A stretch of DNA of 64,000 bases from Colletes latitarsis (GCF_051014445.1 NC_135137.1:28831501-28895500), one strand, 5' to 3'. Positions 44,538 through 56,761 are shown, counted from the first letter of the stretch. Numbers and translations are program-made. Notes: generated by a model from the letters alone, not told the origin.

Positions 44538-46002
44538 CAGGGTGTTCGGCCACACCTGAGAAAAATTTTAATGGGAGATTCTAGGGGCCAAAATAAGACA
44601 AAAATCAAGAATATTAATTTGTTGATGGAGACCTCGTTAAACAGTTAGTAACGTTTAAAGTTCCACCAGTACTGAATTTTTTTCTTGAAAGTGGGTAGGA
44701 TTTTGGGGGTAGGTCTCTTCACCAAAAATTATTGCAATTGACCCCCGCAACCGAAAATAATTTTTTTAGAACAATTTGAAACTTTTCAATTTCGCCGAAT
44801 TTCAGGGGAACATATCAATGTATGGTCAGACATTGTAATTTCGGTAAAGAATTTTTTCCTCGTAAGTGCGTACGATTTCGAGGGTATGTCTATTGATAAA
44901 AAATGATTGTAATTGACCCCCGCAACCGAAAATAATTTTTTCAGAACGATTTGAAATTTTTTAATTTTGTCGAAAAATTTCACACCTACTCGAATTTTTT
45001 TCTCGAAAGTGGGTAGGAATTCGGGGGTATGTGTATTGACCAAAAATGATTGCAATTGACCCATGCAGCCAAAAATATATTTTTTAGAACGATTTGAAAT
45101 TTTTTTTTTTCGTCGAAAAATTTCAGCACCATACCCCCTTGTCGATTTTTCTTAAAAATTCGTTTTCCATTTTTAGTAATTTTGTTTGACGCCCTACAGA
45201 AAAGTTGTCTAATACTTTTTTGTAGGCACCCATGAGCTCTACTTCAGAAAAAAGTTTCATTGAAATATATTCACAATTATAGGAATTATGGCTGTTTGAA
45301 AATTGGACCATTTTTATGGGGTTTTTCTCATTTTGCGGGGTCACGCACCAACTTTTCGAATATTTTTGCGATTTGTACATATTCTCCATTAAAATATGCG
45401 TAGTTTGCTTTTTTAAACATTAAAATCGTCCAATCCGTTCAGGAGTTATGACGTTTTAAAGATACGCACGAAATTTCAGGGAACGATTTCTGGCCTGAAA
45501 TTAGATTTTCGGTAAGGAATTTTTTTCTCGAAAATGCGTAGGATTTCGTGGATATGTGTAATGACCAAAAATGATTGTAATCGATTCTTGCAACCGAAAA
45601 TAATTTTTTAAAACGATTTGAAAAATTTTGTTTCGCCGAAAAATTTCAACACCTACCAGATTTTTTTTCTCGAAAGTGGGTAGTATTTCAGAGATATGTC
45701 TATTCACCAAAAATGCTTATAATTGACCCGTGCAACCAAAAATAATTTTTCCAGAACTATTTGAAATGTTTTAATATAATTTGTTAATAACTATTTAATA
45801 AAGCGTCAAGTATTGTCGCTTTGCCCTGAATGGGCCCTGGGATTCCTGTACCCTGCACGAAGGCTGGGCATACTCCCGGTACCAAGCGGTTTTTCTATCT
45901 TAATAAAGCGTCAGTCAAGAAGTTGATATTCTTGATTTTCGTCTTATTTTAGCCCCTAGAATCTCCCATTAAAATTTTTTCCAGTGTTGGCCGAGCACGC
46001 TG
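44538..46002. mobile_element. CAGGGTG foldback element, copy 8, longest copy (1,465 bp)
   Basis: Termini CAGGGTGTTCGGCCACACC and GGCCGAGCACGCTG are flanked by TA. It carries about five modules (near 44675, 44850, 44993, 45520 and 45660) and the ~350-bp block at about 45125-45490. A 91-bp foreign insertion sits at 45809-45899. Variation in module number between copies explains the length differences within the family. Confidence 0.85.
45809..45899 (+). other. 91-bp G+C-rich insertion with 14-bp direct repeats, possible Pol III RNA retrocopy
   Basis: TTAATAAAGCGTCA occurs at 45795-45808 and again at 45900-45913, and the foldback family consensus has it once. The insert contains TGCCCTGAATGGGCCCTGGG, ATTCCTGTACCCTGCACG and CCCGGTACCAAGCGG, then TTTTT near its end, a Pol III-type terminator. 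It is far richer in G+C than its host and has several self-complementary pieces. The source RNA is not recognised. There is weak resemblance to the 3' part of 5S rRNA on the opposite strand, but not enough for a call. Confidence 0.6.
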
Positions 46003-46164
46003 TATAATTAATCGTCTAAAACTTAGACATTTTCTTTTAATTTTTACAAATCCAAACTACTCAACAAGTCAATAACATATCGCATTTGAATAGAAAATGA
46101 GGTTTCAAGAAGTAGGAAATGAACATGTATTTTTCCCGCTAATAATGTAATTGTGAGATCTATA

Positions 46165-46578
46165 CAGGGTATTCGGCCACCCCTGGGAAAAATTTTAATG
46201 GAAGGGTTGTAGAGGCCAAAATAAGACGAAGATGAAGGATACCAATTTGTTGATTGAGACTTCGTTAAAAAGTTATTAACGTTTAAAGTTTCGCCTATAG
46301 AACGGCAACCTACGAACAGCTACGTGCGCGTGATAGTGGTTCTCACTCAGCATGAGAGACTACTCACTGACGTATCGACAGCTTTACAGTTTTCTGAGTG
46401 AGAGTCACTATCACGCGTATGCAGCTGTTCTCAAGTTGCCGTTCTACAGGCGGAACTTTAAACGTTAATAACTTTATAACGAAGCCTCAATCAACAAATT
46501 AGTATTCTTGATTTTCATCTTATTTTGGCCTCTAAAATCTCCCATTAAAATTTTTCTCAGGGGTGGCCGAACACCCTG
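46165..46578. mobile_element. CAGGGTG foldback element, copy 9, with different palindromic core
   Basis: The termini CAGGGTATTCGGCCACCCC and GGCCGAACACCCTG lie between TA dinucleotides. Instead of modules, it has a G+C-richer inverted-repeat core at 46292-46452: CGCCTATAGAACGGCAAC ... GATAGTGGTTCTCACTCAG against CTGAGTGAGAGTCACTATC ... GTTGCCGTTCTACAGGCG. The whole element can fold into one long hairpin. Confidence 0.85.
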
Positions 46579-46589
46579 TATAGGGTATT

Positions 46590-47690
46590 CAGTAATTTTG
46601 AGTACAAAAATATATAATAAAATATATTCATTTCGAAATAATCGAGAGTTCTTGAATATTCTTTTTTCAAATTATAAAATACTTTTCGGTACATCAAACA
46701 ATGAACAAGCTTTTGTTTATAAGTTTCGCTTGCATTAACGCATCGCACCACCCTGTTTTCGATCGTATCACAAAAGCAGATTAATTTAAAAATTCCGATA
46801 CATAAGGAAGAAGAACCAAAAAGCGTATACCGCCTAAATTTACATAAATTACTTTTCGGGTCAGGTAGACCCCGGCCATCAATCTTACAATTTTCAGTCG
46901 AACTACTAGAAGATTAACAACTCCATTTAAGAAGCTTAAGATACGCATTCGTTAAACCAAAGACCTCTTCATACCATGAAGTTCATTAAGAAAGTTACGG
47001 CGATAGCGTTAATTCATTTTAAACAAACTTCTTGTAACAAAATTAACCGAACAACCTGTATATGACTCTACGCATGAAAGTAACGCGAGGAAAGAAATTT
47101 TCACTTATTCTACGGGATACCGGTGGTCCACGTAATTTGTTGGAAACAAGATGGAGGATGACAGAGTTAGGGGCAAATCGTTCTTCCCCTAAACTAACGG
47201 CAAAAAGCTGGTAACTAGATAATATCGGAGGTAAGAGGAGGCACTTTCCCGTTATTAAAATCGCATCAACGTAGATTCATTTTCCGCGAAAGACTCGTGG
47301 GGTCGTTAGTCGCGCAGAGCCCGTAGTAGGAAATGTACGCCATGTTCGGAAAAGATACAGTATTAAAATTTACTGCAACGCCGAAACGGGCGGGGAAACA
47401 TAAAATCAGGGGAAAAAGGAACCCTCCATTGTGCTTCTTTTATGCGCAGCTTACGAGATGAAACAAGAAAGAGAACACCGTATTTCCCGTTTTCTTTTAA
47501 CCCTCGACTTGTTTACCTTCGTTAATCCCTAATTATTCTCATTTATTTTTAACGAACACAACGTTCAAGCTAAAAGTTCGAAAGTGTGGTTCGTCGAATT
47601 GAAGTGGCTGTATGTTACGGATGAATGGTTTACACGACCGTAGTGGGTTCAAACTTTTTTGCTCGCTTTGAGACGCGGAATATGTTTTGT
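46590..47690. other. Spacer and G+C-intermediate island
   Basis: 46590-47090 is spacer with CCCTG-type ends near 46753 and an ACCTGTATA near 47055 that may be old element termini. 47090-47680 is CpG-richer. No gene is recognised. Confidence 0.3.
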
Positions 47691-47699
47691 ACATTTTAC

Positions 47700-49080
47700 G
47701 ACAGAAGTAAGGATACACCCTGTTATGGAATGAAAGTAAAAATACAAAAGCTAAAATCAGTTTTTGTTAGCGGTTATTAAACGCAGTAACTGTTTTTAAT
47801 CAGTGAGAATACGTTTTGTAATAAATATTTATAAAAAAATAAAGAATTTAGTAACACCCTGTATAATCTAAACAAATGAGAAATCATTACATTAAGAACT
47901 GAAAGCCAATATTGGTTGTAAATATATTCTACAAAAGAAATTGAAAGAATTACAAAATATGAGATTTTGTTTGAACATAGATTATTGTTGAACCTCGACT
48001 GCAAAAATGTTGAATAAAGCCATATTTCATAAATTTCGTTGCTTCGTAGACTTTTTTAAATAAAAAAAGCAGAATTTAATTGCAACAAATATTCCCTTTT
48101 TTTAATATATAATGAAATCCTTTCTGTTATAATTAAATAATTGAAAAATACGCGCAAATATTAGTGCTTGCGATAAAATAATAGTGTTTGTAGTATTAAA
48201 TTCAAGTGAAACAACATATTGAAAACAAAATAGATGGGTAGTTGCAATTAGCAATTAGATCTGGTAATCTCGCTTTCTATTCATTTTTATTAGTTTTTCT
48301 TTTATTCGTGCAGTACAGAAGCTTAACTTTTTTCTTGTTCCGGCGATAATTCTTACTGAATATATTGTGCAAAAAGAGGGTAGCGTCCCGAACATCGAAT
48401 CGTTTTAGGTTATATTTTTCCTGTACTCTAAACGTAGCAAAAAAATAATTACATCGTGTCGCTGCTAAACAACTACACCATTACCCTTCAGAGCAAATAT
48501 CTTTTAATTAATATTTTCTTGTTAATATCTTGATATCTTAAAAATAATTGTTTCTGTAGTTTTCTTAGAAACGTCCTGTAAATTTAAAGAAAAAATAGCC
48601 AAAATACAATAAACTATGCGTGACTTTAAAAATCTTTTTCCTAATTTCTCACATTTATTTTAAAGTTTGATTTTAATTGTTTAAGCTCACATTCTCGATT
48701 GATTCGAACGTCATTCTTTCAAACATCTACTTTCATTATATTTAACACAAGTACAGATGCACTACACAAAAAAAATGAATAAATTTAGAACCAAAAACTG
48801 AGATTATTCTTAGGTTAATTTATTCTTATTTAAAAACAATTTTTTTTTCAATCTGACTTGAGGGTTGAAACTACCCTCAAAATTGTAGATCAACTGTATA
48901 CTAAATTAATTTTCTCTGACCCTAATTGTGGTATAAAAAATATTCAATACAACAAAAATTAAAACTTAGTATAACCCTAATAATGAGTAATTTTACCATC
49001 ATTAAAGTTAGGATTAGCAAAAATAAATGGTTTTAAAAGGAATTAAATTGTTCACATCCGTACAAACGTTAAAACAAATT
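47700..49080. other. A+T-rich spacer, no gene recognised
   Basis: An isolated AACACCCTGTATA at about 47852-47866 resembles the foldback family end, without a partner. Nothing else stands out. Confidence 0.35.
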
Positions 49081-49088
49081 AAAACAGA

Positions 49089-49690
49089 TGCCAAAAAATA
49101 GGCAAAACAAGCATTTGATTCTGAAAGCAATCCTGATTAACTGGGGAAACTTGATTAGCCAAGCAAACTTGATTGTTCAGATAAACTCGATTATCCAAGA
49201 AAACTTGATTGTTCAGGCAGACTTGATTGTTCAGGCGAACTTGATTGTTCAAGTAAACTTCATTATGTATTTGTACTGAATCATAGATTATATTTAAACA
49301 ATAATATAATAATAGTATTTCAATAATGAAACCTAGATAAAATCAAGAACAATGATAATTCTCGAAATTAAAAAAAAAATAAATAAAAAGTTAAAGAATG
49401 ATTTAAAATTTTTAATTTCTTTGAATTTAGAATAAGATGGTTTTGAACAAGAATAAAAATCTCAATACTTATAATTAACATATAACTTTTAAATGTATAA
49501 CATTAAAGTCATTCTCACAGTTTGTATAAACAATCGAGTTGTTCAAACATTTGAACAGATTGATGTTTCTCGAGTTCGATCAAATATTCAAGCTACTGGA
49601 ATAATCAAATACTTGACTTGGTTAGAAAAAATGAGTTTTGTCTTGGTTTGATTTTCAAGTACTCGGATAGTTCTAGTTGAAATTCGTGTT
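49089..49690 (-). repeat. Composite minisatellite element, short copy
   Basis: This is the reverse complement of 56762-57797. It includes the GCCAAAAAATAGGCAAAAC-type edge, about eight 18-bp units (AACTTGATTGTTCAGGCA type) at 49134-49272, and a roughly 420-bp flank. The flank contains TTGTACTGAATCATAGATTA, TATAACTTTTAAATGTA, TTGATGTTTCTCGAGTTCGA and CAAATACTTGACTTGGTTAG. It encodes no protein; the 63-codon frame at 49088-49279 is the minisatellite read through. Confidence 0.85.
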
Positions 49691-49779
49691 ATTTATGTAA
49701 TATAAATATTCAACACGTAATATAACCAGAAGATCCACTAAACTGAAAACATAAACCCACGCGCCACGAGTGGAACTAA

Positions 49780-50450
49780 ATGCATAATAATGCTTAAAAT
49801 GCAAACACCTACGTGTAACATTTTCTCGAATGTTAAATTTATGCTCGGTTGATACTTATGCACGCGGCAGCTCTTATTTCAACAGGGTGTGTTTTACGAT
49901 AGCTCGCAAAAAAAAGTTCGCCTTTCTCTGCTCGAATATCCTTCATGAGTATCCTTCAATTAATACGACGACCGTGAGCCGCGGAAAAAAGCAGCTTAAT
50001 TTGAAAGTCTAAATTCAATTTTAGCGTCTAAGCTTTCCTCGCTGGACTAGCTCTAAAGAGCCTCGTCTCTCGAACAGAATTCCGACCGTTCGACGAGCGT
50101 ACGACTCGACGTGGCGAAAATAAATAACAGAGCGCGCTTAATTCAATTATATCGCTGCCATATTACGGAGAAATATCATATCGTATCGGGGGAATGACAT
50201 CTGTCGTCTACACCGTCATTTGTGACGTTGATGAAAACCAACATCGCGATGTCCATGATTGTCGGACGTGTCGCAGAGAAACGGGGAATATTTCGTCGGC
50301 TCCATTACAATTTAATATTTTCTTTCGACGGTTATTAGCGATCGAGAAACCACGAAGTGCGATTAAATTCTTTTCTATTTCTAATATCGAACGTTCATCG
50401 ACAACGAAAAGGTTTTATAAATACTCCGGAACTTTGATAATATTATTTTA
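49780..50450. other. G+C-intermediate island
   Basis: A CpG-containing block with 60- and 85-codon plus-strand frames (49830-50012, 50194-50451), unrecognised. 50460-50969 is A+T-rich spacer. Confidence 0.3.
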
Positions 50451-50969
50451 GATACGCGTATTAATTTGATAAGCGAAATTTATAAATTGTATAAATCATG
50501 TTTGGCTTGAAATTCTTTTTTGTTATTCAGTGATTAGCAATTTCGACCTTCGAAACAAGCACATTCAATAAAAGAATGTGGATAAAAGGATCATGCAGAG
50601 AGTGATTGATATAAGTTGAAAAACAATTGAATTGTAGAAAGAGTAATTTTTTCTTTGCATCGAGTTTATGACCAATTGGGACGTTTTTACATTTTCGATA
50701 GATAGTAGAATACTGTTTCTCTTTCGATTGTACGAATATTTTTGTATAGCTCACAACGACGTTTTTAACGAACTATAAATCACTTCAAAGTAATTCCAGT
50801 TCTCACAGAGAGATTTTATGATGCACGTAGAATCTCCAACAACCGAATCACAACGTTTATAGAAATCCATTTCCATGTACTTTTTACAATATGGTTATTT
50901 TAATATTGCGTACAAATCTATCTTTTATTAATTATATTACGTAGAATTCTTTTATATTATATGTCTATA

Positions 50970-52043
50970 CAGGGTGTTTGTTCGGTCACCTCTGGGAAAA
51001 ATTTGAGTGGGAGGTTTTGGAGATTAAAATAAGACGAAAATTAAGAATATCAATTTCTTGATTGAGGCTTCGTTAAAAAGTTATTCAAAAATTAAATTAA
51101 AAAATTTCAAATCATTCCGGAAAAATTATTTTCGATTGCAAGGGTCCATTACAATCATTTTTGGTCAATAGACATACCCCCGAAATCCTACGCGCTTTCG
51201 AGAAAAAAATTCATTACCAAAAATGTAATGTCTGACCATACATCACATTTTTCCCTGAAATTTCATGTGTATGTTTAAAATATCATAACTTCTGAACGGA
51301 TTGATGGATTTTAATGTTTCCAAATGCACACAAGGCGTATTTTGGTGAAGAATATGTAGAAATTCCAAAACTATTCGAAAAGTTGTTCCTTGACCCCGTA
51401 AAATGCGAAAACCCCCATAAAAATGGTCCAATCTTCGAACGACCATAACTCCTATAATAGTGAGTGTATCTCATTGAAATTTTTTTCTGAAATAGAGCTA
51501 TTGAGTACCTACAAAAAAGTATTAGACAACATTTTTGTACAGTGTCAACCAAATTTATTTAAAATGAAAAACGAATTTTTAAGAAAAACCAACAGGGGTT
51601 AGGTGCAGAAATTTTTTGACAAAATTAAAAAATTTTAAATCGTTCTGAAAAAATTATTTTTGGTTGCATGGGTCAATTACAATAATTTTTGGTGAATAGA
51701 CATACCCTCGAATTCCTACTCACTTTCGCGAAAAAAATTCGAGTAGGTACCTAAATTTTCGGGCGAAATTATAAAATTTTAAATCATTCTAAAAAAATTA
51801 TTTTTAGTTGCAGGGGTCAATTACAATAATTTTTGGTGGATAGACATATTCCCGAAATCTTACGCAGTTTCGAGAAAAAAATTCATGTAGGTGGAAACAT
51901 CGTATTAATAATTTTTAAAAATAATTTTGTTAATAACTCTTTAGCGAAGCTTCAGTCAACAAATTGATGTTCTTGATTTTCGTCTTATTTTGGCCTCTAG
52001 AATCTCTCATTAAAATTTTTTCCAGGGGTGGCCGAACATCCTG
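50970..52043. mobile_element. CAGGGTG foldback element, copy 10, complete (1,074 bp)
   Basis: Termini CAGGGTGTTTGTTCGGTCACC and GGCCGAACATCCTG are flanked by TA. Modules are in reverse orientation near 51100-51215, 51630-51740 and 51760-51890, with the ~350-bp block reversed at about 51240-51600. It is the mirror arrangement of copies 1, 2 and 8. Confidence 0.85.
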
Positions 52044-52285
52044 TATAGAGTAGATAACTGTTCCAGCAAACTGTTAACAAAAAATAAAATATATCCTCTA
52101 GAAATTAATTAAAACAATCGTTCTTATTAATAATCCTTCGAGTTTGCAACGTGTTATATCTGCATTAAATTAGTCAAAATAAATAGAACTAATATTCTTC
52201 GTATATAGATTAGCCAAGTTACTTCTTTTTTTTCATTACTTTGAAATGCAAAAATATATTTTATTTATTATGTATATATAATATA

Positions 52286-52537
52286 CAGTAGTGAAATAGC
52301 ATTATACGTCATATATACTTTTTTTATGTTAATAATTGATGTTAGTCATTATCAGTAAATTCTGTATTAGTATTAGTCGATACTGACGATACGAATGACT
52401 AACACAGAATTTACTTGATAATGACTCTAGTAATAAATATCAAGCAAATTCTGTATTAGTCATTCGTATCGTCGACTAATACTAATACAGAATTTACTTG
52501 ATAACGATTATAATATAAATATGTTATTTTACTACTG
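52286..52537. mobile_element. MITE, 252 bp, nearly palindromic
   Basis: The ends are CAGTAGTGAAATAGCAT and ATGTTATTTTACTACTG. The core has the inverted pair GTATTAGTATTAGTCGA ... TCGACTAATACTAATAC and repeated AGTCATTCGTATCGTC / GACGATACGAATGACT, plus CAGAATTTACTTGATAA words. It is non-coding. The left flank is TA; the right flank is not a clear TA. Confidence 0.75.
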
Positions 52538-52544
52538 TTTCTTC

Positions 52545-53340
52545 TATTAAAAATTCGGTACGACTGTTGTTGCTCTACGAGCAATAATCATCCTTCGAAT
52601 CTGTCTCGTAGATGCCTCGATAATTTCTGTTGTTTCCATTGAATCTAAGAGAAACGTCGACAAATCTAGCAAAGGTACCGATAACATAGCCCGATACGAA
52701 TTGCAAACAACCACAAAAGAGGTAAATGTAACTCTCGTTCGCAATTTTCGATCAGATCCGTCCGCGAATACGAATAAACGTTGAATATTACATTGGCGGC
52801 ATCAATTGACTAACGCTACGAACGTTATCCAATATCACGAATAATTTATATGAATTATATAGTTAAAGGGACCGACAGTCGACTGTGGTTTCGAGTTCGA
52901 GTGACCAAACGTACACAATGAAATTCGGTTCGGATCAAATTAGCGGCCAAATAAAAGAGACGCGGAGGGGGGAAAAAAATATTATAAAGAGCGTGTATCG
53001 CGCGACAGATACGGCAGCGGCAATATTGAATTGCTCTGCTGGAAATTAATCGAGAATATTCATATCGCGTCGTTGAAACGCGCATTATTCGTGTAATAAT
53101 TTCGGTACGATAACAGCGGTAATCGAAGCAAAATATTCGCGCGGCCCGCAATTATCGCTTCTTCGGAGATCGTCTCTGATGACTCGTTACCACTCCGTCC
53201 GCAATAGTTGCTTGCGGGGCTAATGTTAATCGACGGAATTAACGGTAATTAGTGGTGAAATTTTCCTTGATTACCGAGCCTGTGAAATTCATGCATCGCG
53301 CGTACACGCGCCCAGACCTGTCTATTATTTCATTCGAGTT
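52545..53340. other. G+C-intermediate island
   Basis: A CpG-containing block with minus-strand frames of 65 (52547-52744) and 98 codons (52855-53151), unrecognised. It contains TAATTA-rich homeodomain-like words around 53225-53255. Possibly regulatory. Confidence 0.3.
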
Positions 53341-53523
53341 TAACTGTTACGATTCATCCGTATAATCCGACGCAAAATTACGTTGTCAACTCCTTTATTG
53401 CGGTTTAGTTTGCTACTTTTTTCCTCGCTAATATTCACGTAGTCAAACTCCCCAATTCCTGGAATCGATGAGGTGAACGTTGCAAGCTTGGTCATTAAAT
53501 GTTCGTAAACAGGACTAATCAAA

Positions 53524-53930
53524 CTTCCTCGAAAATATAAAAAATGAAGCTTGAAAATAATGCACTGAATAAGTTTGAAGCAATTAAAAATAGGATTCGA
53601 AAGAATAGATCGCTGTTATTCGAAATTATTTATTAGCGATTTACACTTTTCTTACATTTGTGTTTCATTGTCTTCCTCGAAAATATGGCAAATTAAGTTT
53701 GAAAATAATGCACCCTGATTAACTGGGAAAACTTGATTGCTCAGGCAAACTTGATTGCTTAGACGAACTTGATTGTTCAGATGAACTTGCTTGTTCAGGC
53801 AAAGTTTGAAAATAATGCATTGAAACAGTTTGATGCAATTAAAAATACCACACGAAACCATATATCGCTGTTATTCGAAATTATTTATTAACGATTTATA
53901 CTCTTCCGATATTTGTGTTTCATTGTAATG
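53524..53930 (+). repeat. Local tandem duplication carrying a minisatellite insert
   Basis: CTTCCTCGAAAATAT starts units at 53524 and 53671. GTTTGAAAATAATGCA or a near match occurs at about 53550, 53697 and 53804. CGCTGTTATTCGAAATTATT and TTTGTGTTTCATTG recur in the first and last segments. The minisatellite block 53711-53803 sits inside the second unit. Confidence 0.75.
53711..53803 (-). repeat. 18-bp minisatellite, about five units
   Basis: AACTTGATTGCTCAGGCA-type units follow CCTGATTAACTGGGAAAAC. The same unit and the same CTGATTAACTGGG edge occur in the composite elements at 49089-49690 and 56762-57797. GTTTGAAAATAATGCA flanks the block on both sides. Confidence 0.85.
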
Positions 53931-53961
53931 ACTTTTATTTATATTATTCATATAACACACA

Positions 53962-54032
53962 CAAAATAATAACAATTTGTTTTCTGCATTCTTTATAAAA
54001 CTTACTTTGCAACTTATTTTCAAGAATAGATC
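53962..54032 (+). repeat. Short dispersed repeat (partner 43683-43755)
   Basis: Shares TTTGTTTTCTGCATTCTTTA, AAACTTACTTTGCAACTT and AAGAATAGATCTCTGG with 43683-43755. Confidence 0.7.
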
Positions 54033-54039
54033 TCTGGTG

Positions 54040-56760
54040 AATGTATTATAAGGCATAGAAAAAATTTATTTCTGTTTAAATAACGTGGTTGAAAATATTT
54101 AATTTTGAATGAATTTAAAATAACGTTATCAACAAATCTACCTTTGCTATTTTTTTTAAAAAAAAGCTACGCATTTTGATTTTTGAACGATTTTGGAATC
54201 TGTGGAATACGCAAACGTTGAACATTTCTCTCTGTTTCACTCATTCTCAGTGTTTCTCACTTCCTAACAGAGATAAGAGTCGACAATTCCTGGAATAGGA
54301 CACTTCCCTCGATAACGTTCGCGTCACAAACCCAAGCCAGCGAACATTAACGAGAGATCTCAGTAATAAAAACGATCGATACTTATCAACTAACTGGACT
54401 ACCGACATCAACCTTCACGATAAAGACACGTAATAATAATGGACACAGTTGAAAATTCGACGACAAACGTCCAAATTTAGAACAGACAATTTCCAATAAT
54501 AAAAGCAAGGGATCTAAATTGAAACCAGACTATTGGGTAAAAATGCACATATAAGCATCGAAGCACTTATACAAGTGAAAACCCCCGTATATTGTTTGTT
54601 TAACATTAAAAACTACTTCTATGGCTTTGTAGGAGCGTGCTTCGTAATGTTATACGAAGGTTCCTGCAATTTTTTCATCGCTTTATACGAATCTATATCA
54701 TACAGTGGCTTACATTCTCAATCTATAGACCTCTGCGTGTTTGTGTGAATGTTTTTAGTTATAATTACGCCCAAACATACGTGTTTTGTAGCAAATTAGT
54801 TCTCCGTACTAACAGTATCTGAAGCAATCATTTTTTAAATTCATTGATAAACGGGATAGAAACTTTTGCTTCCAAATAGCAATCATTTTATAATATTTCT
54901 GTTTAACTAAACCTTCCATAGATTTCCCAAATAATTTTCTGACTAATTATTTTGGAAACAAACCATCGTTTGTAGAAGGTAAGGATGAAACATGTTAATT
55001 AGCTGACAACGAATTGCACTCGCTACAACATTTTGAACTTTGAACGCGTTCGTTACAACTTTCCCATTAAAAGTCGATTAAATTACTATGGTTACCTATA
55101 AACGATGTGTTAAAGATTTTGTTATTGTTTGATTAATAAATTCTAGCCTTAATGTTTCTTTGTGACATTTCAGCCGCCACTTTGAACGTGCTCAATTTTC
55201 TGAAAGTTTTTTCAAACATTCACTTGTGCATGTGAATAAAACAGGTTAAAATAATTAACATGTAATGTGTTTAGTAATGAATAAAATAATGAAATATCGA
55301 ATCATTAAGCTTACTGTTAAAATCCACGCCTCGAAATTTTATTTTTTCTTTTAATATCTTCTCAAAGAAAAATATCAAAAAATTCCAATGCCAGCCAGAA
55401 TTCTTTTTTCCTTTCTTTCTTGTAGGAAGATAAGCTCAATTTACGTTTATAATGCACGACAAAGAGAAGAATATATAAATACATAAATCTCTTCCTCTGG
55501 TTTTTCTTTTATCTCCTGTTGAAATAAAAGGCAAGAGATCGTATCAGTGGACAAAGTATGATTTTAGTCGTATAAGAAATAGCTATAAAACTTACGATCA
55601 ACATTTTCTGAATTTTTACTATGTATATGTTTAATTACCTCGTAATATGGTAAAATGAAAAAGTTTTAATATTTATTGGAAACTTATACTCGAATGAGTG
55701 TTTGCGAAATGTAAAAAGTACGGATTACGATCATAGCAATAAAAAAGAGAGAACGCGATCGAGTACCTATCTGGAAAATATGAACTTATTGACGTCGAAG
55801 CTAAAAAAAATTTGAAATTTGAAATACCAGTTTCGAAAGGAACCGTAAAAAGGTAACATTCAAAACAGAGTGGATCGTCGTCAAAGAAACCGAATATAGA
55901 ATAGAAGTTGGAATTGCTGCATGAAATTTAGTACCTTTTCGATCTACTTTCGAAGCAACATTCTCTAATAAAATTTGAAAATCACTTTCCAATATTCTGT
56001 CGAAGTTCCTAAACTCAGAGGTACTTTCTAGGCTCGGTTCTTATGGAGAGTGTTCGTTTGAAAACTTTAAATCTAAATATCTGAAAAACAACACATTTTC
56101 AGGATAAATGTTGAATATAAAAGTTACTTGAAAATACAAGTATTTTACTTATTTTTTATTTAGTGAACTCTTTTAAGGTTCCATTCTTTTAAATGGAAAT
56201 TTAGATTTTTATTTAGAGATTCTTATTCTATGGAAAAAGGAACGAACTTTTTTTATGAAATTTTATCTTACACGGATATTTAATGAAATAATAATATAAC
56301 CTGTAGAATGTTTTTCCATACTCTGATAACCTTGAATTAAAAATTAACGTACATAGAAACGTTTCACATTTATTTGCTCAAAATTATATATTCTGCATAT
56401 AAATGGTAAAAGCTCGCTCAACGACATGACCAAAAATGGGTAAAATTTTATTTAAATAAAAGCAATGTGTAACCATTTATTCCCAAAGTTTATTCTATTG
56501 TACAGTTACTCAGATAAATTTTCATTCGTGTAACGTGAAATTCACTTTTATTTTATAATTCAAATTGTATATTTATTGAAACGATGAACGATTAAATGTT
56601 GTTTATTTTTCATTCGTTATTCGAAATCTCTACCGAGATAAAAATCTAGACTACCTCTAGACATATCTGGAGATGCTAAAATGTCAGTATCTGTAGACGA
56701 TGTATGCAGAGTGTCTGTGGACTGTCTGCAGAGAATGTCTGTAAGCATGTTCGGGGCATA
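54040..56760. other. A+T-rich spacer, no gene recognised
   Basis: Open frames are short (71, 61 and 63 codons) and unrecognised. A TCTGTAGAC / GTCTGTGGAC / TGTCTGCAGAGAATGTCTG word cluster lies near 56690-56745. No clear repeat boundaries were seen. Confidence 0.4.
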
Positions 56761-56761
56761 A

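Noticed and set aside
45809..45899. The G+C-rich insert as a 5S rRNA fragment
   Set aside because: Only a short gapped resemblance on the opposite strand; not enough to name the RNA.
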